Positions 43,115-51,904 of a DNA stretch of 64,000 nucleotides are shown one piece after another. The stretch is from Nonomuraea angiospora (GTDB lineage: Bacteria > Actinomycetota > Actinomycetes > Streptosporangiales > Streptosporangiaceae): positions 12,772,001 to 12,836,000 of the forward strand of contig NZ_JADBEK010000001.1 of NCBI RefSeq assembly GCF_014873145.1. The letters are read 5' to 3'. The position numbers and the translations under genes were made by a program. The notes under the pieces are model-generated. The model was not told where the DNA came from. It made no database searches and was given only the letters and a program-made list of their open reading frames with translations. The first letter of the stretch is position 1. Each line of letters starts with the position of its first letter.

Positions 43115-43763
43115 CGCCACCGGGATCACGGTCACCTTCGGCCGTCGCCGCGTGCTCGACGGGGTGTCGCTGTCCGTACGGCCCGGCGAGGTCCTCGGGC
43201 TGGCCGGGCCCAGCGGGTGCGGCAAGTCGACCCTGGCCCGCGTACTGGCCCTGCTGCTGCGCCCGTCGGCGGGCACCGTCACCCTCGACGGCGAGCCGGT
43301 GACGCGGTGGCGGCACCGGGCCCCGCGGCGCACCTCGATCGGCCTGGTCTTCCAGCAGCCCCGGCTCGCCGTCGACCCCCGCTTCACGCTGCTGGAGGTG
43401 ATCACCGAGCCGCTGCGCGCCGCACGGCTCCCGCCGGCGCGGGCACACCGGCTGGCCGAGGAGCTGGGGCTGACGCCCGAGCTGTACGGGCGGCGGCCGC
43501 ACGAGGTGTCGGACGGGCAGCTCCAGCGGGCCTGCGTGGCGCGGGCGCTGGCCCTCGAACCGCGTTACCTGATCTGCGACGAGATGACCACCATGCTCGA
43601 CGCCTCGACCCAAGCGCACCTGGTCGCCCGGATCGAGGCGTACCGGGAGCGCACGGGAGCGGGGGTGCTGGCCGTCAGCCACGACGCCGAGCTGCTCGAC
43701 CGCTGGACGGGCGGCAACGTCCGCGAGTGGCGGCCGGAGCCCGCCCGGGTGGAGCGTTCCTAG
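43107..43763 (+). CDS. ABC transporter ATPase (NikE/CntF-like), short form
   Basis: A 218-residue ATPase with Walker A GPSGCGKS, Q-loop FQQPRLAVDP, signature VSDGQLQ instead of LSGGQ, Walker B LICDEMTTMLDAST instead of the usual DEPTSALD, and switch His in AVSHDAE. It lacks the C-terminal extension of its partner, so it is short for the OppF class. The S-D-G-Q and DEMTTMLD variants occur, to my knowledge, in nickel- and metallophore-type importers, which is the basis for the tentative substrate guess. It ends four bases into the convergent STAS gene. Confidence 0.88.
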   Translation: MLDATGITVTFGRRRVLDGVSLSVRPGEVLGLAGPSGCGKSTLARVLALLLRPSAGTVTLDGEPVTRWRHRAPRRTSIGLVFQQPRLAVDPRFTLLEVITEPLRAARLPPARAHRLAEELGLTPELYGRRPHEVSDGQLQRACVARALALEPRYLICDEMTTMLDASTQAHLVARIEAYRERTGAGVLAVSHDAELLDRWTGGNVREWRPEPARVERS

Positions 43764-44110
43764 GAGGCCAGGGCGGCGGTGATGGCCTCCTCGACCGTGT
43801 CGTGCACGGGCACGTGGGCCATGATGCCGGTCAGCTCGAAGAGCCGGGCGGGCATGCGCTGGACGGCGGCCAGGTGGACCGCGCCGCCGTCCTTGAGACA
43901 GTTGGTGGCGCAGGTCAGCAGGACGTGCAGGCCCGAGCTGTCCATGAACGGCACCTCCGACAGGTCGAACACCAGCCTCCCCGCGGGCGCCGGCTGGACC
44001 TGCGCGATGTACGCCTCGAGCTGGGCGCGGTTGCCGGCGTCCATCTCACCGATCACGGCGATCACGGTCACGCCGGGCAGTTGCTGGTGCGCCAGCCTCA
44101 GTCGCGGCAT
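43760..44110 (-). CDS. STAS-domain anti-sigma factor antagonist
   Basis: A 116-residue single STAS domain like SpoIIAA/RsbV/BldG. The phosphorylation site is Ser58 within VPFMDSSGLHVLL, in the expected place after the third strand (LVFDLSE). Such proteins free a sigma factor by binding its anti-sigma kinase when unphosphorylated. No anti-sigma kinase or sigma factor gene is adjacent, as is common for the many stand-alone actinomycete paralogues. Its stop overlaps the end of the convergent ATPase gene by four bases. Confidence 0.9.
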   Translation of the reverse strand: MPRLRLAHQQLPGVTVIAVIGEMDAGNRAQLEAYIAQVQPAPAGRLVFDLSEVPFMDSSGLHVLLTCATNCLKDGGAVHLAAVQRMPARLFELTGIMAHVPVHDTVEEAITAALAS

Positions 44111-44220
44111 CTATGCCTTCACCGCTCTCGCCCGGCTTAAGTTGACCATCAATGAAGGATAATGCGCCGGAGTCGTTGGCGATATCCCGGGTTTTCCCGG
44201 ACGGCGGCAGCCCTGCCCCC

Positions 44221-44254
44221 GTCAGTGCCCCCGTCAGTGCCCCCGTCAGTGCCC
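44221..44254. repeat. 12-bp tandem repeats each carrying a stop codon
   Basis: GTCAGTGCCCCC is present at 44221 and 44233, with a third copy at 44245 diverged in its last two bases. On the minus strand each unit holds a TGA in the same frame as the efflux-pump gene (44248-44246, 44236-44234, 44224-44222), so the gene has two spare in-frame stops behind its own. Confidence 0.8.
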
Positions 44255-45667
44255 GTGGCCGTGACCGACGAACGCCGCGGCCGGCCGGCCCGGCGGCACC
44301 AGCCCCAGCGAGACGGCCGCCGCGACCCCCGCGACGACGGCGCACAGCGTGAGCCCCGCGACGAAACCTCCGACGCCTCCCGCCGGGCCGGGCACCAGGC
44401 TCGACGCGGCGACCGTCGAGACGACCGCCACGCCGATCGAGCCGCCGAGCTCGTGGAAGGTGTTGATGACGCCGGAGGCCACGCCGTTCTCGCCGGGCGG
44501 GATGTTCGCCATGGTCGTCGTGGTGGCCGTCACGAACGCCGGCCCGATGCCCAGCGCCGCCAGGACGAAGCCGGGCAGCAGCGTGGTGTACGCGCTCGCG
44601 TCCGGCGAGATGCGCGTCATCAGCGCCGCGCCCGCCGCGGTCAGCACGAAGGACGCCACCGCCACGGGCCGCCCGCCGAGCCTGCCGAGGAGATGCCCGC
44701 CGGCCTGCGCCCCGACGGTGATCGCGATCGCCACGGGCAGGAAGAGCAGGCCCGTCTCCAGCGCGCTGAACCTCAGCACGTGCTGGAGGTAGAGCGAGCT
44801 GAGGAAGAACAGCCCCAGCATCAGCCCCGTCGCCACCAGCATGACGAACGTCCCCGAGATCACCGGCCGCCTGGCCAGGGTCTCGGCGCGCATCAGCGGT
44901 GAGCGTACCGACCGCTCGACCACCACGAACAGGACGTACAGCAGCACCGACCCGGCCAGCGGCAGCACCGTGCCCGCCGCGCCCCAGCCGGCGTCGCCCG
45001 CCGTCACCAACCCGTAGATCAGCAGCGCCGTCGCCAGCGTGACCACCAGCGCGCCGGGCACGTCGACCCGCTCGCCCCGCCCGCGCGCGGGCGGCACCAG
45101 GGCGGGCACGGCCGCCAGCACCACCAGCCCGATCGGGACGTTGACGAAGAACACCCACGCCCATCCCGGCCCGGCGGTCAGCACGCCGCCGACCAGCACG
45201 CCCAGCGCCGCCCCGGTGCCGCCGATGGCGGCCCAGACGCCGAGCGCCCGGCCGCGCCGCTCGCCCGTGAAGGTGGTGGTGATCACGGCCAGTGCGGCGG
45301 GGGAGAGCAGCGACGCGCCGACCCCCTGCAGCGCCCGCCCGGCGATGAGCGCGGCGCCGCTGCCGGCCAGCCCGCACAGCAGCGAGGCCGCCGTGAACAG
45401 CCCCAGGCCCGCCAGCAGCGTGCGGCGGGCGCCCAGCGCGTCCGCGAGCCGCCCGCCGAGCACCATCAGCCCGCCGAAGCAGAGCGTGTACGTGGTCACG
45501 ACCCAGGTGAGGGACTCGCGGCCGAGCGCGAGGTCCGCGCCGATGGTCGGCAGGGCCACCTGCACGACGGTGATGTCCACGATCAGCATGAACTGGGCCA
45601 GGCACAGCAGCACCAGCACACCCCACCCGCCGGTGCGCCGCCCGGCGGGAGCCGTATCAAGGCTCAT
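44246..45667 (-). CDS. DHA2-family (EmrB/QacA-like) MFS drug efflux transporter
   Basis: A 473-residue 14-helix proton-driven exporter. It starts VLVLLCLAQFMLIVDITVVQVALPTIG in two parts, the DHA2 signature with Asp in helix 1, and shows LGGRLADALGARRTLLAG after helix 2 and the antiporter motif GRALQGVGASLLSPAAL in helix 5. The tail ends with alternating Gly and His (GHGHGH), which might bind metal or be incidental. AAGGAGG lies before the ATG. A near-perfect palindrome 14 bases upstream and a TetR gene behind it indicate local repression. Confidence 0.9.
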   Translation of the reverse strand: MSLDTAPAGRRTGGWGVLVLLCLAQFMLIVDITVVQVALPTIGADLALGRESLTWVVTTYTLCFGGLMVLGGRLADALGARRTLLAGLGLFTAASLLCGLAGSGAALIAGRALQGVGASLLSPAALAVITTTFTGERRGRALGVWAAIGGTGAALGVLVGGVLTAGPGWAWVFFVNVPIGLVVLAAVPALVPPARGRGERVDVPGALVVTLATALLIYGLVTAGDAGWGAAGTVLPLAGSVLLYVLFVVVERSVRSPLMRAETLARRPVISGTFVMLVATGLMLGLFFLSSLYLQHVLRFSALETGLLFLPVAIAITVGAQAGGHLLGRLGGRPVAVASFVLTAAGAALMTRISPDASAYTTLLPGFVLAALGIGPAFVTATTTTMANIPPGENGVASGVINTFHELGGSIGVAVVSTVAASSLVPGPAGGVGGFVAGLTLCAVVAGVAAAVSLGLVPPGRPAAAFVGHGHGH

Positions 45668-45680
45668 CGGATATCCTCCT

Positions 45681-45706
45681 TAACTCGAACACTGATGTTC
45701 AAGTTA
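45681..45706. promoter_or_regulatory. Near-perfect palindrome, probable TetR operator
   Basis: Arms TAACTCGAACA and TGTTCAAGTTA match in 10 of 11 pairs around CTGA. It lies directly upstream of the DHA2 pump's Shine-Dalgarno, between the pump gene and the TetR gene at 45775. Confidence 0.7.
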
Positions 45707-45774
45707 GCACGCAGAAACCATACGTGGGTAGGGCATGCTGAGGACGCGAGAACCCGTGCGCTGGGCGGGTGGGA

Positions 45775-46386
45775 CTACGGCCGGGCGGGCCTCTCGGCGG
45801 GGGCGAGCAGCGAGAGCATCGTCTTGACCAGCACCTGCTCGACCTCCTCGGGCGCGAGCCGCCCCGCCTCCCGCTCCTGCGCGGCGCTGTGGATGATCGA
45901 GAAGAACGTCGTCACCAGCCACCCCGGCGACAGGTCCGTACGGAAGACGCCCGCGCGCTGCCCGCGCACGACGAGCCGCTCCACCCGCCGCAGCGGCCTC
46001 TCGTGGTGCTCCCTGATCCGCTCGGTGGCCAGCACCCGGTCGGCGGCCAGGAACAGCCGGCGGTGCCGGTCGAGCACCTCCCACGACGAGCGCAGCAGCC
46101 GCGCCATGGCCTCGGGCGCGGGCGCCGTGTCGAGCGAGTCGTCGGCCAGCACCGCGTCCGCCACCTCGACCGCGTGGTCGAGCACCGCGTCCACGAGCGC
46201 CTCGCGCGAGGGGAAGTGGCCGTAGAGCGTCACCCTGCCCACGCCGGCGGCCTTGGCGATGTCCGCCACGCTGGCCGCGGGGTCGGCGCTGAGCAACCTG
46301 GTGCCGGCTTCGAGGATCGCGGCGATGTTGCGCTCGGCGTCCGCACGCCGGGTGGGTACGGGCTGTCGCGCCGCGCTCTTGGCCAT
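45775..46386 (-). CDS. TetR-family transcriptional regulator
   Basis: A 203-residue TetR protein with helix-turn-helix SVADIAKAAGVGRVTLYGHFPSREALV at about residues 39-65 (in parts). The C-terminal ligand domain is rich in Arg/Glu with LVTTFFSIIHSAAQE. It lies upstream of the DHA2 pump on the same strand, 107 bases away, and the palindrome at 45681 sits in that gap, so it probably represses the pump. Co-transcription with the pump would make it autoregulated only if the operator also affects read-through; its own promoter was not identified. Confidence 0.9.
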   Translation of the reverse strand: MAKSAARQPVPTRRADAERNIAAILEAGTRLLSADPAASVADIAKAAGVGRVTLYGHFPSREALVDAVLDHAVEVADAVLADDSLDTAPAPEAMARLLRSSWEVLDRHRRLFLAADRVLATERIREHHERPLRRVERLVVRGQRAGVFRTDLSPGWLVTTFFSIIHSAAQEREAGRLAPEEVEQVLVKTMLSLLAPAERPARP

Positions 46387-46412
46387 GCGACCACCCTACG
46401 ACGCCGCGGGGG

Positions 46413-46856
46413 TCACACCTCCAGCACGTGGTCCAGCAGCGACTGCAGCGTGACCGCGCCCACCAGCCGGCCCCCGTCGACCACGGCGACCAGCGGGCTG
46501 CGCGTGCGCGCCATCAGCGCCGCCAGCTCCAGCACCGTGGCCTTCAGGTCGGCCACCGGCAGCTCCTTCGGCTGCTCGGGCAGGCACTCCCGCACGGTCT
46601 TGCCGCCGAGCCGCCGCAGGAACAGGTCGGCGTGGGCCTCGTCCACCACCCGGGCCAGCGCCGGGTCGTCCTGGCAGTAGGCGGGCACCGCCAGCCGCAG
46701 CACCTGGGTGCCGGGCAGGATGCTGAGGGGTCGCCCGTCGGGGTCGACGAGGATGAGCCCCGGCAGGTCGTGCTCCGCCAGGAGCTTCGCGGCTTCCAGC
46801 GCCGGGGTGTCCAGAGTGGCCGTCGGGAAGTCGACGGCGAGATCGCGTGCGCGCAT
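46413..46856 (-). CDS. Two-CBS-domain protein
   Basis: A 147-residue stand-alone CBS pair (Bateman module), expected to bind an adenosine-containing ligand. The first CBS runs from MRARDLAVDFPTATLDTPALEAAKLLAEHDLPGLILVD (in parts) with a long insertion, the second from TVRECLPEQP to LVGAVTLQSLLDHVLEV. GGAGGCC precedes the ATG. It diverges from the potassium-uptake operon at 47075; CBS proteins often sense energy or cyclic nucleotides in transport control, so a link to Trk is possible but unproven. Confidence 0.85.
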   Translation of the reverse strand: MRARDLAVDFPTATLDTPALEAAKLLAEHDLPGLILVDPDGRPLSILPGTQVLRLAVPAYCQDDPALARVVDEAHADLFLRRLGGKTVRECLPEQPKELPVADLKATVLELAALMARTRSPLVAVVDGGRLVGAVTLQSLLDHVLEV

Positions 46857-47074
46857 CAGTGGCCTCCGGCGCCCAGCCTACGTCGCCGCCGCCTCCCGCG
46901 TCGGGCCGTCAAGAAAGCGTGCGATCGGCGTCAAGGACGCGTAAGTGCGCCGGCGTCACCCGGGCCTGTTACGGTAGTGCGCGGTGCGCCGGGAAGTCTG
47001 GTCGGCTGGGATGCAGGCTGGGGTTCGACGGGGGAGGCGCTCTCGATGCGTGACCTGTGTTGCGGGGCCAGGTG

Positions 47075-48424
47075 ATGAGCATGATGCCGTCGTTCTTGAC
47101 CCGTTTCCGGCACCCCGCGCAGGTCGTGGCCGCCGGGTTCGGGGTGGCCATCGCGCTCGGCACCGTGCTGCTGACCCTCCCGATCGCCACCACCGAGCGA
47201 GCGCCCGCCGACTGGGTCGTGGCCCTGTTCACCGCCACCTCGGCCGTCTGCGTCACCGGGCTGGTGATCGTGGACACCGAGTCGCACTGGTCGGTGTTCG
47301 GGGAGGTGGTGATCGCGGGGCTCGTGCAGGTGGGCGGGCTGGGGATCATGACGATGGCCACCCTGTTCACCCTGCTCGTCTCCGGCCGGCTCGGGCTGCG
47401 GGCCAGGATCGCGGCGCAGGCGGAGACCAAGACGCTGAGCATGAGCGACGTGCGCCGCCTGGTGCTCAAGGTGGTCCTGTTCAGCCTCGTCTGCGAGGCC
47501 CTCGCCGCCGTCGTGCTCACCGCCCGGTTCGTCATCGGCTACGGCGAGCCGCTGGGCCGGGCCGCCTACCTGGGCGCCTTCCACTCGGTCATGGCCTTCA
47601 ACAACGCCGGGTTCGCGCTCTGGCCGGACAGCCTCATGCGGTTCGTCGCCGACCCGTGGATCTGCCTGACCGTCGCGCTCGTGGTCATCGTCGGCGGGCT
47701 CGGCTTCCCCGTGGTGTTCGAGCTGGCCCGCTCCTGGCGCCACCCGCGCAGGTGGAGCGTGCTGACCCGGGTCACCGTGGGCGTGAGCGTCACCCTGCTG
47801 GTGCTGGGCACCCTGGTCTTCCTGATGACCGAGTGGCGCAACCCCCGCACGCTGGGCGCGCTCGACGACCCCGGCAAGCTGCTGGCCGCGTTCTTCGCCG
47901 CGGTCATGCCGCGCTCGGCCGGGTTCAACACCCTCGACATCTCCCAGATGTACCCGTCGAGCTGGCTGGCCACCGACGTGCTGATGTTCATCGGCGGCGG
48001 CAGCGCGGGCACGGCGGGCGGGCTCAAGGTGACCACGTTCGGGCTGCTGGCGTTCGTCGTCTGGGCCGAGGTGCGCGGCGAGAGCCGGGTCAACATCGGC
48101 CATCGCAGGCTCCCCGAGGCCACGCAGCGCCAGGCCGTCACGATCACGGTGCTGGGCGTCACGCTGGTCGCCGCGTCCACGTACGTGCTGCTCGCCCTCA
48201 CCCCGCACGGCCTCGACCAGGTGCTGTTCGAGGTGGTCGCGGCGTTCGGCACGGCGGGGCTGAGCACCGGCATCACCCCGAGCCTGGGCACGGCCGGTCA
48301 CCTGCTGCTGACGGTGCTGATGTTCATCGGCAGGATCGGCCCGCTCACCATGGGCTCCGCGCTGGCGCTCAACCGGCGCTCCCGACATTACGAGCTACCC
48401 GAGGAGCGAGTCATCGTTGGCTGA
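47075..48424 (+). CDS. Potassium uptake protein TrkH/KtrB
   Basis: A 449-residue membrane subunit of a Trk/Ktr potassium system. The four selectivity-filter loops are readable: TSAVCVTGL, AFNNAGFAL, MPRSAGFNTL and AFGTAGLSTG, each with the filter glycine. ATG 47075 follows a GGGGCCAGG stretch; a GTG at 47057 and an ATG at 47081 are alternatives. The about 450-residue size fits KtrB rather than the longer TrkH. It overlaps the regulatory subunit gene by eight bases. Confidence 0.93.
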   Translation: MSMMPSFLTRFRHPAQVVAAGFGVAIALGTVLLTLPIATTERAPADWVVALFTATSAVCVTGLVIVDTESHWSVFGEVVIAGLVQVGGLGIMTMATLFTLLVSGRLGLRARIAAQAETKTLSMSDVRRLVLKVVLFSLVCEALAAVVLTARFVIGYGEPLGRAAYLGAFHSVMAFNNAGFALWPDSLMRFVADPWICLTVALVVIVGGLGFPVVFELARSWRHPRRWSVLTRVTVGVSVTLLVLGTLVFLMTEWRNPRTLGALDDPGKLLAAFFAAVMPRSAGFNTLDISQMYPSSWLATDVLMFIGGGSAGTAGGLKVTTFGLLAFVVWAEVRGESRVNIGHRRLPEATQRQAVTITVLGVTLVAASTYVLLALTPHGLDQVLFEVVAAFGTAGLSTGITPSLGTAGHLLLTVLMFIGRIGPLTMGSALALNRRSRHYELPEERVIVG

Positions 48425-49073
48425 CAACAACCCCGTCGTGGTCATCGGCCTCGGCCGGTTCGGCACGTCGCTGGCGCTGGAGCTGACCCGGCGCGGCACC
48501 GAGGTCCTGGCCATCGACAACCGGCCCAAGGTCACGCAGAGCCTGGCCGGGCGGATCACGCAGATCGCGACCGCGGACGCCACCGACCTGGAGGCGCTGC
48601 GCCAGCTCGGCGTGCCCGACTTCTACCAGGCGGTGGTGGGCGTCGGCAGCGACATCGAGGCCAGCATCCTCACCACCTCGCTGCTGGTCGAGCTGGAGAT
48701 CAACGACATCTGGGCCAAGGCGATCAGCACCCAGCACGGCCGGATCCTGAGCCGCATCGGCGCCCACCACGTCGTCTTCCCCGAGCACGACATGGGCGAG
48801 CGGGTGGCCCACCTGGTGAGCGGGCGCATGCTCGACTACATGCAGGTGGACGAGGACTTCGCGCTGGCCAAGACCACCCCGCCCAAGGAATACGTCGGCG
48901 TCCCCCTCGGCCGCTCCAACCTGCGCCGCAAATATGGTGTCACCATCGTGGCGGTCAAGGCGCCGGGCGAGGAGTTCACCTACGCCACCGCCGAGACCGA
49001 GCTGTCCTACGGCGACGTCGTCCTCGTCTCCGGCCGGACCGAGCAGATCGAGCGCTTCGCCGAGCTGCCCTAG
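48417..49073 (+). CDS. trkA: Potassium uptake regulatory subunit TrkA/KtrA (RCK)
   Basis: A 218-residue cytoplasmic RCK protein that gates the membrane subunit. The NAD/ATP-binding Rossmann motif is [16 protein letters not shown] (residues about 8-23), and the C-terminal RCK_C domain covers about 140-218 ([16 protein letters not shown] to [16 protein letters not shown]). The start is TTG, supported by GAGGAGCGAG upstream and an eight-base overlap with trkH; no ATG fits. Its stop overlaps the convergent epoxide hydrolase gene end by three bases. Confidence 0.93.
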   Translation: MADNNPVVVIGLGRFGTSLALELTRRGTEVLAIDNRPKVTQSLAGRITQIATADATDLEALRQLGVPDFYQAVVGVGSDIEASILTTSLLVELEINDIWAKAISTQHGRILSRIGAHHVVFPEHDMGERVAHLVSGRMLDYMQVDEDFALAKTTPPKEYVGVPLGRSNLRRKYGVTIVAVKAPGEEFTYATAETELSYGDVVLVSGRTEQIERFAELP

Positions 49074-50218
49074 CGCAGCCCGCGGAAAAACTCGCGCAGG
49101 TCCGTCACCAGCAGGTCCGGGGTCTCCAGGGCGGCGAAGTGGCCCCCGCGGCCGAACTCCGTCCAGCGCACCACGTTGTGCACCCGGTCGGCCAGCGGGC
49201 GCACCGAGAAGTCCGTCGGGAAGACGGCCGCCGCGGTGGGCACCGTGCCCCGCTCCTTGGGCGCCCACGCGCCGACGTCGTTGAACCGCTCGTAGTACGT
49301 GTGCGCCGTCGACCCCGCCGTCCGCGTGAACCAGTAGATGCTGACGTCGGTGAGGATCCGGTCGCGGTCCACGGCGTCCTCGGGCAGCTTGGCCGCGGGA
49401 TCCGTCCAGTCCTTGAACTTCTCCACGATCCAGGCGAGCTGCCCGGCCGGGGAGTCGTGCAGCGCGGCGGCGAGGGTCTGCGGCCGGGTGCCCTGCAACC
49501 GCATGTACGCCCCGAGCTGGTCCTGCCACTCCCGCATCCCGGCCATCCGCGCCTGCTCGGCCTCGTTCAGCGAGCCCATCACCGCCGGGTCGGGGAAGGT
49601 GAGCAGCCCGTTGACGTGCACGCCGATGACGTGATCCGGCGCGGCCCTCCCCATCAGGGGAGCGATGAAGGCGCTCACGTCGCCGCCCTGGACGCCGTAG
49701 CGCTCGTACCCGATCCGGGACATCAGCTCCACGAGCGCGGCCGCCGTGCGGCCGTCCGTCCAGCCGGTGCCGGGCAGCGGGCCGGAGAAGCCGTAGCCGG
49801 GCAGCGACGGGACGACCACGTGGAAGGCGTCGGCGGCGGCGCCGCCGTGCGCGACCGGGTCGGTGAGCGGGCCGATGACGTCGAGGAACTCGACGACCGA
49901 GCCCGGCCAGCCGTGCAGGAGCAGCAGCGGGGTGGCCCCCGGCTCGACGGAGCGGACGTGCAGGAAGTGCACGTCCGCGCCGTCGACCGTGGTCGTGAAC
50001 TGCGGGTACGCGTTCAGCGCCGACTCCTGGGCGCGCCAGTCGAAGCCGTCGGCCCAGTAGCCGGCCAGGTCGCGCAGGTAGCCGGTGGGCACGCCGCGCT
50101 CCCAGCCGGCGCCGGGCAGCTCGGGCGCCCAGCGCGTACGCCGCAGGCGCTCGCGCAGGTCGTCGAGGTCGGCCTGCGGGATGTCGATGCGATAGGGGGA
50201 CAGGTCGCTGTTCGTCAT
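49070..50218 (-). CDS. Epoxide hydrolase-like alpha/beta hydrolase with EHN domain
   Basis: A 382-residue protein with the epoxide hydrolase N-terminal domain ([28 protein letters not shown] in parts) and an alpha/beta hydrolase core. The oxyanion segment is [14 protein letters not shown] and the nucleophile Asp lies in [13 protein letters not shown]. The late His is in [15 protein letters not shown]. It should open epoxides to diols through an ester intermediate. It diverges from a WYL-domain regulator gene with a 63-base gap; that regulator is the likely controller. Confidence 0.88.
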   Translation of the reverse strand: MTNSDLSPYRIDIPQADLDDLRERLRRTRWAPELPGAGWERGVPTGYLRDLAGYWADGFDWRAQESALNAYPQFTTTVDGADVHFLHVRSVEPGATPLLLLHGWPGSVVEFLDVIGPLTDPVAHGGAAADAFHVVVPSLPGYGFSGPLPGTGWTDGRTAAALVELMSRIGYERYGVQGGDVSAFIAPLMGRAAPDHVIGVHVNGLLTFPDPAVMGSLNEAEQARMAGMREWQDQLGAYMRLQGTRPQTLAAALHDSPAGQLAWIVEKFKDWTDPAAKLPEDAVDRDRILTDVSIYWFTRTAGSTAHTYYERFNDVGAWAPKERGTVPTAAAVFPTDFSVRPLADRVHNVVRWTEFGRGGHFAALETPDLLVTDLREFFRGLR

Positions 50219-50281
50219 GTCCGCGACAGTAGAAGGAATTGGTGACAGGTTCTGGCACCGATGTCCGGCAGAATCACCCTC

Positions 50282-51244
50282 ATGTTGGAGACCTCGGCGC
50301 GATTGCTCCGCCTGCTGTCCCTGCTCCAGTCGCGCACCGATTGGAGCGGCGCCGAGCTGGCCGGACGGCTGGAGGTCGGCCTGCGCACCGTGCGGCGCGA
50401 CATCGAGCGGCTGCGCGAGCTCGGCTATCCCGTGGCCGCCACCCCCGGCGTGGCCGGCGGCTACCGGCTCGGCAGGGGCGCCGCGCTGCCGCCGCTGCTG
50501 CTGGACGACGAGGAGGCGGTGGCCGTGGCGATCAGCCTGCGGACGGCCGCGACCGGCAGCGTCGCCGGGCTGGAGGAGGTCGCGCTGCGGGCGCTGGCCA
50601 AGCTCCACCAGGTGCTGCCGTCGCGGCTGCGGCACCGGGTGAGCGCGTTCCAGGCGGCGACGGTGCCGCTGGCGGGCGCGGCGGCCCCGGAGGTGAACGC
50701 CGACGTGCTGGCCGGCCTCGCCGCCGCCTGCCGCGACCACCGGCGCCTGCGGCTGCACCACCGGGGGCGGGACGGCGTCACGGCGCGCGAGGTGGAGCCG
50801 CACCGGCTCGTGCACACGCCGCGCCGCTGGTACCTGCTCGCGTGGGACGTGGCCAAGGAGGACTGGCGGACGTTCCGGGTGGACCGGATCGAGGGTCCCC
50901 TGGGGGAGCCGGGGGCCCGGTTCACGCCGCGTGCGATGCCCCAGGAGGACGCGGCCGCGTACGTCTCGCGCGCCATCACCTCCGCGCCCTACCGCCACCG
51001 GGCGCGCGTCCTCTTCCACGCGCCCATGGAGGCGGTCGCGCCGCGCACCTCGCCGGGGGCCGGGCGGCTGTCGGCGGTGGACGCGCGCACGTGCCTGTTC
51101 GAGGCCGGCTCCGACTCGCTGGAGGAGCTGGCGATCCACGTCGCGGCCAAGGGCTTCGACTTCGAGGTGCTCGACCCGCCCGAGCTGGTGCCGGTGCTGC
51201 GCGAGATCGCCGAGCGCCTCATGAGAGCGGGCTCGCGAGCGTAA
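50282..51244 (+). CDS. YafY-type HTH/WYL-domain transcriptional regulator
   Basis: About 320 residues from ATG 50282, which lies seven bases after a -10-like CAGAAT (possible leaderless message); an ATG at 50261 is also in frame. The N-terminal winged HTH is [30 protein letters not shown] in parts. The WYL domain is at about residues 140-220, with [23 protein letters not shown] carrying the family's WYL. WYL domains bind nucleic acid or other ligands to switch a regulator. It diverges from the epoxide hydrolase gene and probably controls it. Confidence 0.88.
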   Translation: MLETSARLLRLLSLLQSRTDWSGAELAGRLEVGLRTVRRDIERLRELGYPVAATPGVAGGYRLGRGAALPPLLLDDEEAVAVAISLRTAATGSVAGLEEVALRALAKLHQVLPSRLRHRVSAFQAATVPLAGAAAPEVNADVLAGLAAACRDHRRLRLHHRGRDGVTAREVEPHRLVHTPRRWYLLAWDVAKEDWRTFRVDRIEGPLGEPGARFTPRAMPQEDAAAYVSRAITSAPYRHRARVLFHAPMEAVAPRTSPGAGRLSAVDARTCLFEAGSDSLEELAIHVAAKGFDFEVLDPPELVPVLREIAERLMRAGSRA

Positions 51245-51255
51245 GGTATGGGGAC

Positions 51256-51828
51256 ATGTCCGACGAACTTCCCATGACCGTGGACGAGGCCATCGCCGCC
51301 GAGCGGTCCGGCCGGCACGTCAAATACCTGTACTTCTGGGGCCACCAGCCCGCCCGCGACGGCGGCGTCGGACCGGGCTGCCTCAGCCAGTGGTGGCCGG
51401 TCACCTTCATGGAGGACGGCCACACCTACGCCTCGGCCGAGCACTACATGATGGCGCACAAGGCGTGGCTGTTCGGCGACGGGGAGAGCGCGGACAAGAT
51501 CCTCGAGGCCGCCCACCCGGGCGAGGCCAAGGCGCTGGGCCGGACCGTGCGGGGTTTCGACGAGCCCACGTGGGACGCCCACCGCTTCGGCATCGTGGTG
51601 CGCGGCAACCTCGCCAAGTTCGGGGCGCACGACGACCTGGCGGAGTTCCTGCTCGGCACGTCGGGCCGGGTCCTGGTGGAGGCGAGCCCGCTGGACCGGG
51701 TGTGGGGCATCGGGCTGGCGGCCTCGGACGAGCGGGCCGCGTCACCGGCCGCGTGGCAGGGCGCCAACCTGCTCGGCTTCGCGCTCATGGCCGCCCGCGA
51801 CACCCTGCACGCCCGGCGGCAGAGCTGA
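51256..51828 (+). CDS. NADAR-domain (YbiA-like) protein
   Basis: A 190-residue NADAR protein. Family landmarks are [41 protein letters not shown] (in parts), [20 protein letters not shown] and [12 protein letters not shown]. Characterised NADAR proteins are N-glycosidases acting on riboflavin-pathway intermediates or on ADP-ribosylated guanine; which applies here is unknown. The ATG is 11 bases after the WYL gene stop, so they may be one transcript. Its 3' end is repeated in tandem 41-bp units and faces the KptA gene, another enzyme of NAD/ADP-ribose chemistry. Confidence 0.9.
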   Translation: MSDELPMTVDEAIAAERSGRHVKYLYFWGHQPARDGGVGPGCLSQWWPVTFMEDGHTYASAEHYMMAHKAWLFGDGESADKILEAAHPGEAKALGRTVRGFDEPTWDAHRFGIVVRGNLAKFGAHDDLAEFLLGTSGRVLVEASPLDRVWGIGLAASDERAASPAAWQGANLLGFALMAARDTLHARRQS

Positions 51829-51904
51829 CGGCCGCCCGCGACACTTTGCGCGCACGCCGGCAGAGCTGACGGCCGCCCGCGACGCCCCGCGCGCCCGCCG
51901 TCAG
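51790..51904. repeat. 41-bp tandem repeats carrying stop codons of both convergent genes
   Basis: Units start at 51790, 51831 and 51872 (the third partial, about 33 bp). Unit 1 contains the last codons and TGA (51826-51828) of the NADAR gene; unit 2 repeats that end in another frame; unit 3 runs into the TGA (51903-51901, minus strand) of the convergent kptA gene. Confidence 0.82.

Noticed and set aside
46857..47074. Possible cyclic-di-AMP (ydaO) riboswitch ahead of the potassium uptake genes
   Set aside because: The 218-bp gap shows no long conserved helices or ydaO-like core that I can recognise; only a weak TACGGT -10-like box is visible.
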